A stretch of 64,000 nt of DNA from Coprococcus aceti (GCF_025567285.1 NZ_JAOQJT010000007.1:134404-198403); one strand, 5' to 3'; shown: positions 28,030 to 37,447, numbered from the stretch's first letter. The notes: a model not told the origin generated them from the sequence alone. Program-made: numbers and translations.

Positions 28030-29913
28030 ATGGAGATATTTGTATTGAAATCAGATGAGGTTGCAGCGATAACAAGGGGTACGCATGGCAACCCTCATCA
28101 TATTCTTGGTATGCACCAGTGTCTTAATGACTGCTATGTAAATGCATACCTTCCGAGGGCTACGGCTGCGTTTGTTCTCAGGATAAATGAAGAAACGGGC
28201 GAGCCGATATTTAAATATCCTATGACCGAGATAGGTTCACAGGGATTTTTTACAGTGAAGATCGAGGATAGCGGGGCATTTGCATATAAGCTCATAACAG
28301 AAGGCGAGCAGGCGGCTGAATTCTATGATCCGTATTCATTCGGATACAGCGTGGATCCGGTCAATGTCATGAAGGTGGTAAATGGAGACGATGGAATATT
28401 GTCGGATTTCCATGTAAAGGATCTGTTTGGAGCAAGACAGATCACGCTCGATGGTGTACAGGGTGTATCGTTCTGCATGAATATGCCGGGGGCAACCAGG
28501 GTCAGTGTGGTCGGAGATTTCAACGGATGGGATGGACGCGTGAATCCTATGAGAAGGATTGACTACACTGATATGTTTGAGCTGTTTATTCCGGGCGATC
28601 TCATGAATACCAGATACAAATTCGAGGCATTATACAGAGATGGAAATACAGATATATTTGCAGACCCTTACGCTGAGGTTTATGAGGTGGCACCGGGAAA
28701 TGCGTCGGTACTTGCAAAGCTTGAGTATAGCTGGTCAGACTCTTCATATATGAAGAAGAGAGGCAGTGTATCTGCCCCGGTAAATATATATGAGGTCCAC
28801 ATGCCGACATGGAAGAGAAACTCAGATGGATATCCTCTTAACTATCTCGAATTTGGCAAAGAGGCTGCCATGTACGTGAAGAATATGGGATACAACTACA
28901 TACAGTTTATGCCACTTATGGAATATAGAGATGACAATGGCTGGGGCTATGATACCGTGGGAATGTTCGCTCCGACATCGAGATTTGGAACACCTACGGA
29001 GTTCATGGCTATGGTCGACCATTTCCACAGCAAGGGAATAGGCGTTATCATGGATATGGTATCTGTGAGGGATGTGGATTGCATCGCATATTGGATAGAC
29101 ACATATCATCTGGACGGAGTAAGGCTGGAGGACGAGGAACTTATCAGAGCATTGAGAACAACCCTCGGCACTGCAGGCGATGCTGTCATGACAGATCTCA
29201 GGTGGAATAATGAAGCTGTGTCCAGAGTGACAGATTTCATGATGATACCTCCAGTGAACAGAGGAAGCTTTATGGATTATACATGTGGTATACCATTTGA
29301 CGAGAAGGATGATACCGTATGGGCGCTCAGCCATGATGAGGTTGCATATGAGCGTGGAAGTTACGCATCCAAGATGTCGGGTGGCTATGAGGACAAGTAT
29401 GCTGATCTCAGACTTCTGTTTGGTCTCATCATGTCACTACCGGGAAGAAAGCTGACGTTTATGGGACAGGAATTAGGCGGATTTGTCGGGTTTGACGGAA
29501 GAACCCAGATCGACTGGTCGGTTCTTGAGTTCGATGCAAACAGCTATTTTCAGAAATATATAAAGGAACTCAACAAATTATACGATACAAAGAATGCTCT
29601 GTGCGGTGATGGCAGGAACCTTGCCGGCAGTGCACTTGATATACAGGAGAAGGGACAGGTAATATCATTTGTAAGACATGGTTTGGATGTCGCAGATGAT
29701 GTGTATATTGTCTGCAACTTCGGACTTAAAAATGTGACAGGATATAAGCTTCCGGTTGAGACGGATGGAAAGTACAGAGAGATCTTCTCAAGTGATAACC
29801 TGAAATACGGAGGCGAGGGCAACAATAACAAAGGATATAAGACTGCTGCGGATGGCGTGATAGAAGTGAGTGCTCCTGCACTGTCATTTGCAGTGTTTGC
29901 CCATGTAAAATAG
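28030..29913 (+). CDS. GlgB-like GH13 protein, probably catalytically altered
   Basis: 627 residues with the layout of glycogen branching enzyme: N-terminal GlgB-type module (GTHGNPHHILGMH), CBM48 (about 135-230, SVVGDFNGWDGRVNPMRR), GH13 barrel (about 255-520) and C-terminal beta domain. The barrel start is classical (IYEVHMPTWKR, GWGYDTVGMFAPTSRFGT). Key residues differ: the GFRVDA nucleophile motif reads DGVRLEDE (Glu367 in place of Asp), the AEES acid/base motif is missing (nearest VMTDLRW, Asp389), and the region around the first conserved motif is about 50 residues short. The stabilising Asp in ALSHDE (436) is kept. It may be a non-catalytic glycan-binding homologue or a divergent enzyme. 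It follows the DUF1015 gene by 19 bases. Confidence 0.85.
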   Translation: MEIFVLKSDEVAAITRGTHGNPHHILGMHQCLNDCYVNAYLPRATAAFVLRINEETGEPIFKYPMTEIGSQGFFTVKIEDSGAFAYKLITEGEQAAEFYDPYSFGYSVDPVNVMKVVNGDDGILSDFHVKDLFGARQITLDGVQGVSFCMNMPGATRVSVVGDFNGWDGRVNPMRRIDYTDMFELFIPGDLMNTRYKFEALYRDGNTDIFADPYAEVYEVAPGNASVLAKLEYSWSDSSYMKKRGSVSAPVNIYEVHMPTWKRNSDGYPLNYLEFGKEAAMYVKNMGYNYIQFMPLMEYRDDNGWGYDTVGMFAPTSRFGTPTEFMAMVDHFHSKGIGVIMDMVSVRDVDCIAYWIDTYHLDGVRLEDEELIRALRTTLGTAGDAVMTDLRWNNEAVSRVTDFMMIPPVNRGSFMDYTCGIPFDEKDDTVWALSHDEVAYERGSYASKMSGGYEDKYADLRLLFGLIMSLPGRKLTFMGQELGGFVGFDGRTQIDWSVLEFDANSYFQKYIKELNKLYDTKNALCGDGRNLAGSALDIQEKGQVISFVRHGLDVADDVYIVCNFGLKNVTGYKLPVETDGKYREIFSSDNLKYGGEGNNNKGYKTAADGVIEVSAPALSFAVFAHVK

Positions 29914-29928
29914 GAGGAATAGACATTT

Positions 29929-30837
29929 ATGCTATTGATTGGTGATCTGTATAACATGGCGGCTGATACTGCGACCACAGAGAGTGTGGTCGGGGATGCG
30001 GTGAAGGAGGCCACGGATCAGGTAAGTATCGTAGGGCAGTATATCCAGAAGCTTACAGACTGGTGTATGTCCAAGCTTGGCAGTATAGTTGTGGCTGTCA
30101 TATTCATGGTCGTCTGCTTCAAGCTGGTGAAGTTGCTGCTCAGGATACTCAGGAAGAGTTTTGAGAGGTCAAAGCTGGATCCAAGCGTTGCTGGTTTTTT
30201 CATATCTGCGGTCAAGATTGTTCTGAATGTGTTGATCGTGCTCACTGCGGCGAGCATTGTGGGATTTCAGATCACTTCATTTATAACTATACTAGGCACA
30301 GCGGGGGTTACCCTCGGACTTGCACTTCAGGGAAGTCTGTCGAATCTTGCGGGCGGCTTGTTGATTCTCATATTAAAACCATTCAGGGTCGGTGACTATA
30401 TTGTGGAGAACAATACCCACTGCGAAGGAACAGTCGTGTCCATAGACATATTCTATACAAGGCTGATAACTTTCGACAACAAATCAGTCGTCATACCGAA
30501 TGGCAACATATCCAACACATCCCTTGTGAATGTGACAGAGCATGATATGAGGAGGGTGGATATACCATTTTCTGTTGCGTATGATTCTGATATGGAGAAG
30601 GTCAAGAGGGTTACCATTGAGACCATTAAGGATGTGGATGGTTATCTTCCGGATGAGCAGATTCTGTTCTATATAGATGAATTTGCAGACAGTGGGATCA
30701 ATATGTATGTGAAGTTCTATGCGACGATAGAGAAGTTCTTTGATGCCAAGTGGGATGCCATGTGGAAGCTGAAAAAGGCATTTGACGAGAATGACATAGA
30801 GATTCCATTTAATCAGATGGATGTACACATGAAATAA
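29929..30837 (+). CDS. Small-conductance mechanosensitive channel, MscS family
   Basis: 302 residues with three membrane helices (about 40-65, 85-110, 115-145) and the pore-lining helix and exit motif LQGSLSNLAGGLLILILKPF, followed by the beta domain (FRVGDYI, VVIPNGNISNTSLVN) and an alpha-beta C-terminus. It opens under membrane tension to release solutes. AGGAGG lies 11 bases upstream of ATG 29929, 15 bases after the GlgB-like gene, so it is co-transcribed with it. An N-terminal extension of about 35 residues precedes the first helix and does not look like a signal peptide. Confidence 0.93.
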   Translation: MLLIGDLYNMAADTATTESVVGDAVKEATDQVSIVGQYIQKLTDWCMSKLGSIVVAVIFMVVCFKLVKLLLRILRKSFERSKLDPSVAGFFISAVKIVLNVLIVLTAASIVGFQITSFITILGTAGVTLGLALQGSLSNLAGGLLILILKPFRVGDYIVENNTHCEGTVVSIDIFYTRLITFDNKSVVIPNGNISNTSLVNVTEHDMRRVDIPFSVAYDSDMEKVKRVTIETIKDVDGYLPDEQILFYIDEFADSGINMYVKFYATIEKFFDAKWDAMWKLKKAFDENDIEIPFNQMDVHMK

Positions 30838-30870
30838 ATACTCAATAATCCACATATGATGTCTGATTTC

Positions 30871-30899
30871 TTGCAAAAATAAAAGCAATCGAGTATAAT
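30871..30899 (+). promoter_or_regulatory. Sigma-A promoter for the CobW pair
   Basis: TTGCAA at 30871-30876 and a perfect TATAAT at 30894-30899 with a 17-base spacer. The leader downstream has a 12-bp hairpin, AAGACCGTGTAT at 30919-30930 with its partner at 30936-30947. No Zur-like palindrome is evident. Confidence 0.85.
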
Positions 30900-30976
30900 C
30901 ATGTGGATGTAGATATCAAAGACCGTGTATTTAGTATACATGGTCTTAATATAAATTTGTTTAAGGAGTGATTGAT

Positions 30977-32104
30977 ATGACAAAGATTGATATTATCTCA
31001 GGCTTCCTTGGAGCTGGCAAGACAACGTTGATCAAGAAACTTATTGAGCAGGCATTTAAGGGAGAGAAGCTGGTTCTTATAGAGAACGAGTTTGGTGAGA
31101 TAGGAATCGATGGCGGTTTCCTGAAGGATGCCGGCGTTCAGATCACAGAGATGAACTCAGGTTGTATCTGTTGTTCACTGGTCGGAGATTTCGGTACTGC
31201 ACTTAAGCAGGTTATCACAGATTACACACCTGACAGGATCATCATTGAGCCATCAGGAGTTGGCAAGCTGTCTGACGTTATCAAGGCAGTAAAGGATGTA
31301 TCAGGAGATCTTGATGTAGAGCTCGACAGCTACACAACAGTTGCCGATGTGTCAAAGGTTAAGATTTATATGAAGAACTTTGGCGAGTTCTTCAACAACC
31401 AGATCGAGAGTGCTAACACTATCATCCTGAGCAGAACACAGACTACTACACAGGACAAGATAGAGAAGGCTGTAGCCATGATCAGAGAGAAGAACGATCA
31501 TGCAACCATCATTACAACTCCATGGGATGAGATCGATGGAGCAGCCATCAGAGAGGCTATGCAGAACTACAAGTCTCTTGAGGAGACAATGATGGATGAG
31601 GCTAAGAAGGGACATGATCATGACCACGACCACGGCGATGAGTGCACATGTGGCTGTCACGACCATGACCATCATCACGACCATGATGACGACCATGAGC
31701 ATCATCACGACCACGATGAGCACGAGCATCACCACGACCACGATGACCACGATCATCATCATGATCACGACCATGGTGATGAGTGTACATGTGGCTGCCA
31801 TGACCATGATCACCACCATCATCATGCAGATGAGGTATTTACAAGCTGGGGCAAGGAGACACCACACAAGTACAATGAGGACAAACTCAGAGAGATCCTT
31901 GACACTCTGGCTGACACAGAGAAGTACGGTGTTATCCTCAGAGCAAAGGGTATCGTACCTAGCGATGCAGGTGAGTGGCTGTACTTTGATCTTGTACCAG
32001 GCGAGTTTGAGGTCAGAAAGGGCAAGGCTGACATCACTGGTAAGCTTTGCGTAATAGGAAGCAAGCTTAAGGAGGACGACCTTGCAGAACTGTTCGAGGT
32101 TTAA
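30977..32104 (+). CDS. CobW/COG0523 GTPase with His/Cys-rich metal-binding insert
   Basis: 375 residues. COG0523 GTPases deliver metals, often zinc, to client proteins. Walker A is ISGFLGAGKTTLIKKL, the metal motif CxCC is in NSGCICCSLVGD, Walker B region IIEPSGVGKL. Between about residues 212 and 290 is a long His/Asp stretch containing two copies of a block HGDECTCGCHDHDHHH, giving six clustered Cys and about 40 His. The CobW C-terminal domain follows (about 300-375). ATG 30977 has AAGGAG 8 bases upstream; a GTG at 30968 overlaps it. Low-zinc regulation is typical of the family, but no Zur box is seen. It pairs with the next gene. Confidence 0.93.
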   Translation: MTKIDIISGFLGAGKTTLIKKLIEQAFKGEKLVLIENEFGEIGIDGGFLKDAGVQITEMNSGCICCSLVGDFGTALKQVITDYTPDRIIIEPSGVGKLSDVIKAVKDVSGDLDVELDSYTTVADVSKVKIYMKNFGEFFNNQIESANTIILSRTQTTTQDKIEKAVAMIREKNDHATIITTPWDEIDGAAIREAMQNYKSLEETMMDEAKKGHDHDHDHGDECTCGCHDHDHHHDHDDDHEHHHDHDEHEHHHDHDDHDHHHDHDHGDECTCGCHDHDHHHHHADEVFTSWGKETPHKYNEDKLREILDTLADTEKYGVILRAKGIVPSDAGEWLYFDLVPGEFEVRKGKADITGKLCVIGSKLKEDDLAELFEV

Positions 32105-32132
32105 GCAGGTTGTTCTATGATAAGGAGTTAAT

Positions 32133-33095
32133 ATGATGGGACGTCAGAATAAAGAGATACCTGTATATGTGTTCATGGGATTCCTTGAGAGCGGTAAGAC
32201 AACATTTGCCAAGGAGACCCTGATGGACAGAGGCTTTACAGGTGGAGCCAAGACACTTCTTCTCGTCTGTGAGGACGGAGAGGAGGAGTATGATCTTGAG
32301 GCTCTGAAGAAGGCTAATATATATACAGAGTTCATAGAGGAAGATCAGCTCACCACAGACCATCTCCTTGACCTTCAGGACAAATACAATCCGGAACAGG
32401 TCATGATCGAGTACAATGGTATGTGGAAGCTCGATAAGATATTTGAGATAAGGGTTCCAAAGGGATGGACGGTTGTCCAGGTTATCTCATTTGTGAATGC
32501 GGAGACATACGATGTGTACTCACAGAACATGAAGGCAACCATGGTTGAGCAGTTCAACAGTGCGGACATGGTCATCTTCAACAGATGTGATGAGAATTCC
32601 AAGATCCCTGAGTGGAGAAGATCCATCAAGGCGGTGAACAGAAGAGCACAGATCATCTTTGAGATGAAAGATGGATCCATTGCACCTGAGACAAATGAAC
32701 CTGAGGATCTGCCATACGATGTGAGCGCAGATGTGATAGAACTGCCGGATGACGATTTCGGTATCTGGTATGTGGATGCATCTGACATGAAAGAGAGATA
32801 CGACGGCAAGAAGATCCACTTCAAGGCCATGGTATTTAGACCAAAGCAGTACGGCAGCAATGCATTTGTTCCTGGAAGATTCGCCATGACATGCTGTGTT
32901 GAGGATATCCAGTTTGTCGGATTCAAGTGCTATTATCAGGGTGCTAAGAATCTTGTGGACAGACAGTGGGTTGATGTCACAGCCAAGATAGGCTACGAGT
33001 ATTACCCAGATTTTGAAGGTGAAGGACCTGTTCTCACAGCAGAGAAGGTCACACTCACAAGTGCACCTGATGAAGAGGTAGTATATTTCAGTTAA
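32133..33095 (+). CDS. CobW-like P-loop protein with DUF1980/YcgQ-like C-terminus
   Basis: 320 residues. The N-terminal two thirds is a P-loop GTPase related to CobW (VYVFMGFLESGKTTFAKETL) but lacks the CxCC metal motif, and the usual EPSG is replaced by IEYNGMW. The last ~110 residues (from about 210) resemble the C-terminal domain of DUF1980/TIGR03943 proteins such as YcgQ: KKIHFKAMVFR, then FVPGRFAMTCCVEDIQFVGF and WVDVTAKIGYEYYPDFEGEG. It lies 28 bases after the first CobW gene and ends at a strong terminator. YcgQ partners normally sit beside a YcgR-type permease and a CobW GTPase; here the two parts appear fused and no permease is nearby. The role is probably in metal handling; inferred. 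Confidence 0.82.
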   Translation: MMGRQNKEIPVYVFMGFLESGKTTFAKETLMDRGFTGGAKTLLLVCEDGEEEYDLEALKKANIYTEFIEEDQLTTDHLLDLQDKYNPEQVMIEYNGMWKLDKIFEIRVPKGWTVVQVISFVNAETYDVYSQNMKATMVEQFNSADMVIFNRCDENSKIPEWRRSIKAVNRRAQIIFEMKDGSIAPETNEPEDLPYDVSADVIELPDDDFGIWYVDASDMKERYDGKKIHFKAMVFRPKQYGSNAFVPGRFAMTCCVEDIQFVGFKCYYQGAKNLVDRQWVDVTAKIGYEYYPDFEGEGPVLTAEKVTLTSAPDEEVVYFS

Positions 33096-33104
33096 GAGTT
33101 GAGC

Positions 33105-33150
33105 AGCTCCCTGAATACATGATATTTGATGTATCCGGGGAGCTTTTTTT
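33105..33150 (+). terminator. Rho-independent terminator after the CobW pair
   Basis: AGCTCCCTGAATACAT at 33105-33120 pairs with ATGTATCCGGGGAGCT at 33129-33144 (two weak positions), loop of eight, then eight Ts. Confidence 0.93.
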
Positions 33151-33204
33151 TGCGCGGACGGGGAATGCCGGAAGAGCTTTGACGTGTCCTTACGAAAGTG
33201 TAAG

Positions 33205-33233
33205 TTGCGTTATTTACCGGCAGAATTTATTAT
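33205..33233 (+). promoter_or_regulatory. Sigma-A promoter for the ABC exporter operon
   Basis: TTGCGT at 33205-33210 and TATTAT at 33228-33233 with a 17-base spacer, 43 bases before the start codon. Confidence 0.65.
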
Positions 33234-33276
33234 AAGTTTAGTGTAAAAAATAAAGTCAAATTGGAAGGAAAGACTT

Positions 33277-35586
33277 ATGATCAGATCGGCGAAACTTGCC
33301 TGTGGCGGTGCGGTTGCACTTATGCTGCTTGGAGGTATGATCTGTCCAGCTATGGCGGAAACGAACACAGATAGTGCATATGGACGGGTTGAACAGAGGA
33401 TAATTGAAAATAACCCTGATTTTGATATACAGCTAAAGTATGGACTCAATGGATATGCGGTAAATGACAGAGGCAGTGTTATCAGGCTGGATATTGTGTG
33501 TGACACAGATTTTGCGGGAAATGTGTCTGTGCAGACGAGCTATTCCGAGGGTTTTGGCACAAAGAATATGACATATGCCAAAGATGTGGAATTCAAGGCG
33601 GGTGAAAATACAACGCTGGAATTCTGTGTCGACAATATGGGCTCCGGCATAGCAAAGGTTGAGATCAAGGACAGCGACGGAGTGCTGGTGTACTCAGAGC
33701 GGGATTCGCTGAGTATAGAGGGCAATGATATGGTAGCCGCAGTGGGAGTGATTAGTGACAGACAGGATGCCATGTCTTATATAGAGGATGTTTCCATGGA
33801 CAATGTGTATGATAATGCAAAGGTAGAGACTGTTGCATTATCACCCTCAGACATTCCTGAGTCCGAGGAGGGACTGGAGGCTATAGAGTACCTGTTGGTG
33901 GATGATTATGATCTGTCGGGATTGTCAGAGAAGCAGAGTGCTGCCATAAAACAATGGGTGTACAGTGGTGGAGCTATGATACTGGCCAAGTCGTCAGATG
34001 AAAATGAACTCAGCAGCTTTGACGGCGATTTTGTCTCCGCTGTGAATGACACACAGAAGGTACATGAGCTGGACGGCTCAGATGGGTACTATCTGAATAT
34101 GGGATATGGCAGGATCGTGGTGCTCCCGTATTCGCTTGCACAGACGGATGAGAAGGATAAGACTGCCCAGGCGCAGGCTGCTCTGGAGGCAGGCTTTACG
34201 GATATGACACAGAACTGGATCGATGGAGGCTGGTATTATGGTGGCACATATTATGGATATGATGTGGCAAATGCAGCCAACAAGAGAAGCACCCCGTCAC
34301 CTGTTGTCATTATGCTCGTGCTGATCATATATATCATTGTGTGTGGTCCTGTGGCGTACATCGTCCTCAGCAGGCTCAAAAAGAAGGAGCTCATATGGGG
34401 AGTTATCCCGGTATGTGCAATTATCGGTACAGGTGCCATATATATGGTAAGCCTCAAGTACAGAGTTACAAAGCCTATCGGACTTACATTTGTGGCTGCG
34501 GATATAAGCGGTGATACCAAGCGGGAGGATGCATATTCATATATAATAGGCGGCAGATCAGGCCAATACAAGATAGACATCAACAGCAAATATTCCAACA
34601 TCGAGATGGATGATTCCATGGAATCCAGCTTTTATGACAATCTCAATGCGGTAAAAAATGATGGAAAAGATGGCGTTACACTGAATTATTACAGCAATCG
34701 TTCATTTGGCACTATATCAGCTAATGCAAGCTTTGCTGGAAGCAACGATATTGGAAGAATTCGGAAGAATTTGACATTATATACAGATGGCTTTGAGGGA
34801 ACATTGACAAATGACACCTCGTACGATGTGGAGAATCTTGTGGTCATGTCCGAGGGATATTATTACGTTGCTGATGTCCTGAGAGCGGGAGATACCATAC
34901 GGATAAGCAGGAAGAATACCCACAAATTTGACGGCGGCTCCATACTTGACGGAATGAGATCATATTACACGAAGAAGTATGGTGAGGATTATTTCGGAGA
35001 TGATGAATCGTCGGCGGAATGGTCCAGAAATTATTACATGCAGCTCCGGCTTGCCCAGTACAGTAGACTCGCTGCAGATGACGGCGTTGTGGCTGTGTGG
35101 GGAACCATACAGCGGGATCCGGATATGATGAGTGATGCCGATACGGAAAATTATGGCAGCTATATGGTATACGACATAGATACCCTTAAATATGAGGATG
35201 TGGATGGAGTTTATTATTACAGCATTTATGACAGGGATGAGAATGGAATCGGCGGATCAGATTATGGTGATGACGATCTGTTGATGTATTCTGAAACCGT
35301 GGACGTTAACATCAGATTTGGCAAGAATGATGATATAACGGAACTGATATACGATAAGACCCAGGCGGGAAGCGGCAAGAACAAGGTCGTAGTGCAGATG
35401 CTCAACAGAGAGACCGGTGAATATGACACGGTATTTGCCGATGGACAAACGATCATAAAGGGGCAGGAACTTGACAAATATATGTCGGACGGATGCCTGG
35501 CTATGAGATTTATATCTCCTCAGCAGGGAGATTATTATGTGGACAGTTACCTTCCACATATCAGTGCGAGGGGAGGTGTCCGGTAA
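33277..35586 (+). CDS. Large membrane-anchored accessory protein of an ABC exporter
   Basis: 769 residues: signal peptide (about 1-27, ending CPAMAE), an extracytoplasmic region to about 340, two membrane helices near 345-365 and 375-395, and a second large extracytoplasmic domain. Within the first region IEYLLVDDYDLSGL and KQWVYSGGAMILA resemble the glutamine-amidotransferase-like fold seen in membrane proteins encoded beside ABC-2 exporters, such as GldG-type proteins. GGAAGG lies 8 bases before ATG 33277. Its stop overlaps the start of the ATPase gene (TAATG), so they are translationally coupled. The cargo is unknown; I do not recognise a named family beyond this. Confidence 0.75.
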   Translation: MIRSAKLACGGAVALMLLGGMICPAMAETNTDSAYGRVEQRIIENNPDFDIQLKYGLNGYAVNDRGSVIRLDIVCDTDFAGNVSVQTSYSEGFGTKNMTYAKDVEFKAGENTTLEFCVDNMGSGIAKVEIKDSDGVLVYSERDSLSIEGNDMVAAVGVISDRQDAMSYIEDVSMDNVYDNAKVETVALSPSDIPESEEGLEAIEYLLVDDYDLSGLSEKQSAAIKQWVYSGGAMILAKSSDENELSSFDGDFVSAVNDTQKVHELDGSDGYYLNMGYGRIVVLPYSLAQTDEKDKTAQAQAALEAGFTDMTQNWIDGGWYYGGTYYGYDVANAANKRSTPSPVVIMLVLIIYIIVCGPVAYIVLSRLKKKELIWGVIPVCAIIGTGAIYMVSLKYRVTKPIGLTFVAADISGDTKREDAYSYIIGGRSGQYKIDINSKYSNIEMDDSMESSFYDNLNAVKNDGKDGVTLNYYSNRSFGTISANASFAGSNDIGRIRKNLTLYTDGFEGTLTNDTSYDVENLVVMSEGYYYVADVLRAGDTIRISRKNTHKFDGGSILDGMRSYYTKKYGEDYFGDDESSAEWSRNYYMQLRLAQYSRLAADDGVVAVWGTIQRDPDMMSDADTENYGSYMVYDIDTLKYEDVDGVYYYSIYDRDENGIGGSDYGDDDLLMYSETVDVNIRFGKNDDITELIYDKTQAGSGKNKVVVQMLNRETGEYDTVFADGQTIIKGQELDKYMSDGCLAMRFISPQQGDYYVDSYLPHISARGGVR

Positions 35587-36551
35587 TGGTTGATATAGAA
35601 GAACTCACCAAGAGATATGGAAAGTTTGTTGCGCTCGATCATATGAATCTTCATATTGATAAGGGCGAGATATTCGGATTTGTCGGACCAAATGGTGCCG
35701 GTAAGACGACAACCATGAGGATCATGTGCGGACTCCTTAAAGCCACATCGGGAAAGGTCACCATAGACGGTGTAGACGCACTTGGCAGACCTGCGGATGT
35801 GAAACGGAAGATAGGATATGTTCCTGACTTTTTCGGTGTGTACGACAATCTGAAGGTCATGGAGTACATGGATTTTTATGGCTCCATGTACGGCATGAGC
35901 AAGCGGGAAGTGGAGAAGGTCGCAGATAAATATCTGGAGCTTGTCGCCCTTCAGGATAAAAAGGACGAGTTCGTCGACAGCCTTTCAAGAGGTATGAAGC
36001 AGAGACTCTGTGTAGCAAGAGCGCTCATACATGATCCCGAGCTTCTGGTGCTCGATGAGCCGAGTTCGGGTCTGGATCCAAGGTCAAGACATGATATGAA
36101 GAATATACTGCGTGATCTGAAGGAGATGGGCAAGACCATCGTGATAAGCTCGCATATTCTGCCGGAGCTTTCAGAGATGTGTACGAGTATAGGTGTCATA
36201 GACCACGGAAAGATAGTGGCCAGCGGAAGCGTGGATGAGATTGTAAATGGTGATAAAAACATGCCTCCTGTAAGGATAAAGGGATATATGTTGGGACTTG
36301 ATGCGGAGGCCTCAGCCAACAGGATATCTGTCATTGTGAAGGAAAGATTCAATGTGGATCGCATAAGTATACAAGATGGAGAAATTCTTGTCTATTATTC
36401 AGGCACGAGGGAGTCTGACGCCGAGCTTCTCAGAAGTCTTGTGGACAACGGTGTGCACGTTCATCAGTTTTTCAGGGAGAAGGAAGATCTGGAATCCCTG
36501 TTCCTTAAGATTACGGGAGGTGAGAATCGTGGCGCGAAGAACAATTATTAA
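35586..36551 (+). CDS. ABC transporter ATP-binding protein
   Basis: 321 residues. Walker A GPNGAGKTTTMRI (about 38-50), Q-loop, ABC signature SLSRGMKQRLCVARAL, Walker B LLVLDEPSSGLDPRSRHD, and switch His in VISSHILPE. The DrrA/CcmA-like type, with a C-terminal extension of about 90 residues, drives ABC-2 permeases for export of drugs, polymers or lipids. The start is the ATG overlapping the previous stop, with GGGGAGG upstream; the frame is open farther upstream, but only inside the previous gene. The next gene, its permease, begins within its 3' end. Confidence 0.95.
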   Translation: MVDIEELTKRYGKFVALDHMNLHIDKGEIFGFVGPNGAGKTTTMRIMCGLLKATSGKVTIDGVDALGRPADVKRKIGYVPDFFGVYDNLKVMEYMDFYGSMYGMSKREVEKVADKYLELVALQDKKDEFVDSLSRGMKQRLCVARALIHDPELLVLDEPSSGLDPRSRHDMKNILRDLKEMGKTIVISSHILPELSEMCTSIGVIDHGKIVASGSVDEIVNGDKNMPPVRIKGYMLGLDAEASANRISVIVKERFNVDRISIQDGEILVYYSGTRESDAELLRSLVDNGVHVHQFFREKEDLESLFLKITGGENRGAKNNY

Positions 36552-37419
36552 TCCCATATTGAAGAAGGATATTCTGGTAAATGCGAGAAGTGCCAGAATG
36601 GTCGTGACGATAACAGTCATCAACTGCCTGTTTGCGCTGGTTGTCGGAATGCTCTTCATGACGAGCAGAGGCTCAGCATATCAGGTATATTATTCAAATA
36701 TTGCACAGATGTTTCCTGTGCTTGCGGTGTGTGAGCTGTGCATAATAGGACTCATAGTTCCGATAATCACATCCACCTCGATATCCGGTGAGAGGGAGAG
36801 ACAGACGCTTGAGATCATGCTGACGACTCCGGTAAGACCTATATCGATAGTTGCCGGAAAGCTCCTGTCGGCAGTTGCCACCACGGCAATGTATGTCATA
36901 GCAACTCTTCCGTTTATGGCGGTTGCATTCATAGTTGGAGGAATGGGCTGGGACGAACTGTTCAAATACCTTGGAATGGTTCTCTTTATAGATATATACG
37001 TTGGTAGTATCGGAATATTTTACTCCTGCGTGAAGAGAACTTCTGTGTCGGCGGCCATATCAACCATAGTGACTATAGCGGCTGTTGTGTTTTTATCATA
37101 TGCGATAGGAAACGTTTTTGAATCCATGATGTATATGTCGGACGGTTCAAGAAGCAGTTATGCTGCTTATATGATGGGAAAGGCAGTGTGCTATGCAGTC
37201 AATCCTGCCATATGGATAGCAGAAAATTTCATCAGATTGCTCAAGGATGAATCTGTGGTGGAAACCATGACGGGATACGGTAAATACACGAATTTCGTGG
37301 TGGATCATATGGCCGTGATCTCAGTGTGTGTGAATCTCGCAGCATCATTTGTGCTGCTTAAGGTGGCTTCGGTGAAGCTGGTTAAGGGCAGCAGAAAAAG
37401 GAAAAAGTCAAGGATATGA
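36529..37419 (+). CDS. ABC-2 type permease
   Basis: 296 residues, six membrane helices (near 22-45, 62-85, 110-130, 145-170, 175-200, 255-280). After helix 2 comes SISGERERQTLEIMLTTPVRP, the conserved element of ABC-2 permeases that couples to the ATPase. The start is GTG 36529 with GGGAGG 8 bases upstream; it overlaps the ATPase gene by 23 bases. It completes a three-gene exporter unit. Confidence 0.93.
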   Translation: MARRTIINPILKKDILVNARSARMVVTITVINCLFALVVGMLFMTSRGSAYQVYYSNIAQMFPVLAVCELCIIGLIVPIITSTSISGERERQTLEIMLTTPVRPISIVAGKLLSAVATTAMYVIATLPFMAVAFIVGGMGWDELFKYLGMVLFIDIYVGSIGIFYSCVKRTSVSAAISTIVTIAAVVFLSYAIGNVFESMMYMSDGSRSSYAAYMMGKAVCYAVNPAIWIAENFIRLLKDESVVETMTGYGKYTNFVVDHMAVISVCVNLAASFVLLKVASVKLVKGSRKRKKSRI

Positions 37420-37447
37420 TATTCCAAATAGGTATACAAAATGGAGT

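Noticed and set aside
31352..31867. Minus-strand frame rich in Val and Met opposite the CobW His stretch
   Set aside because: The complement of CAT/GAC repeats gives Met/Val runs; it has no start site or homology and the plus strand is clearly coding.
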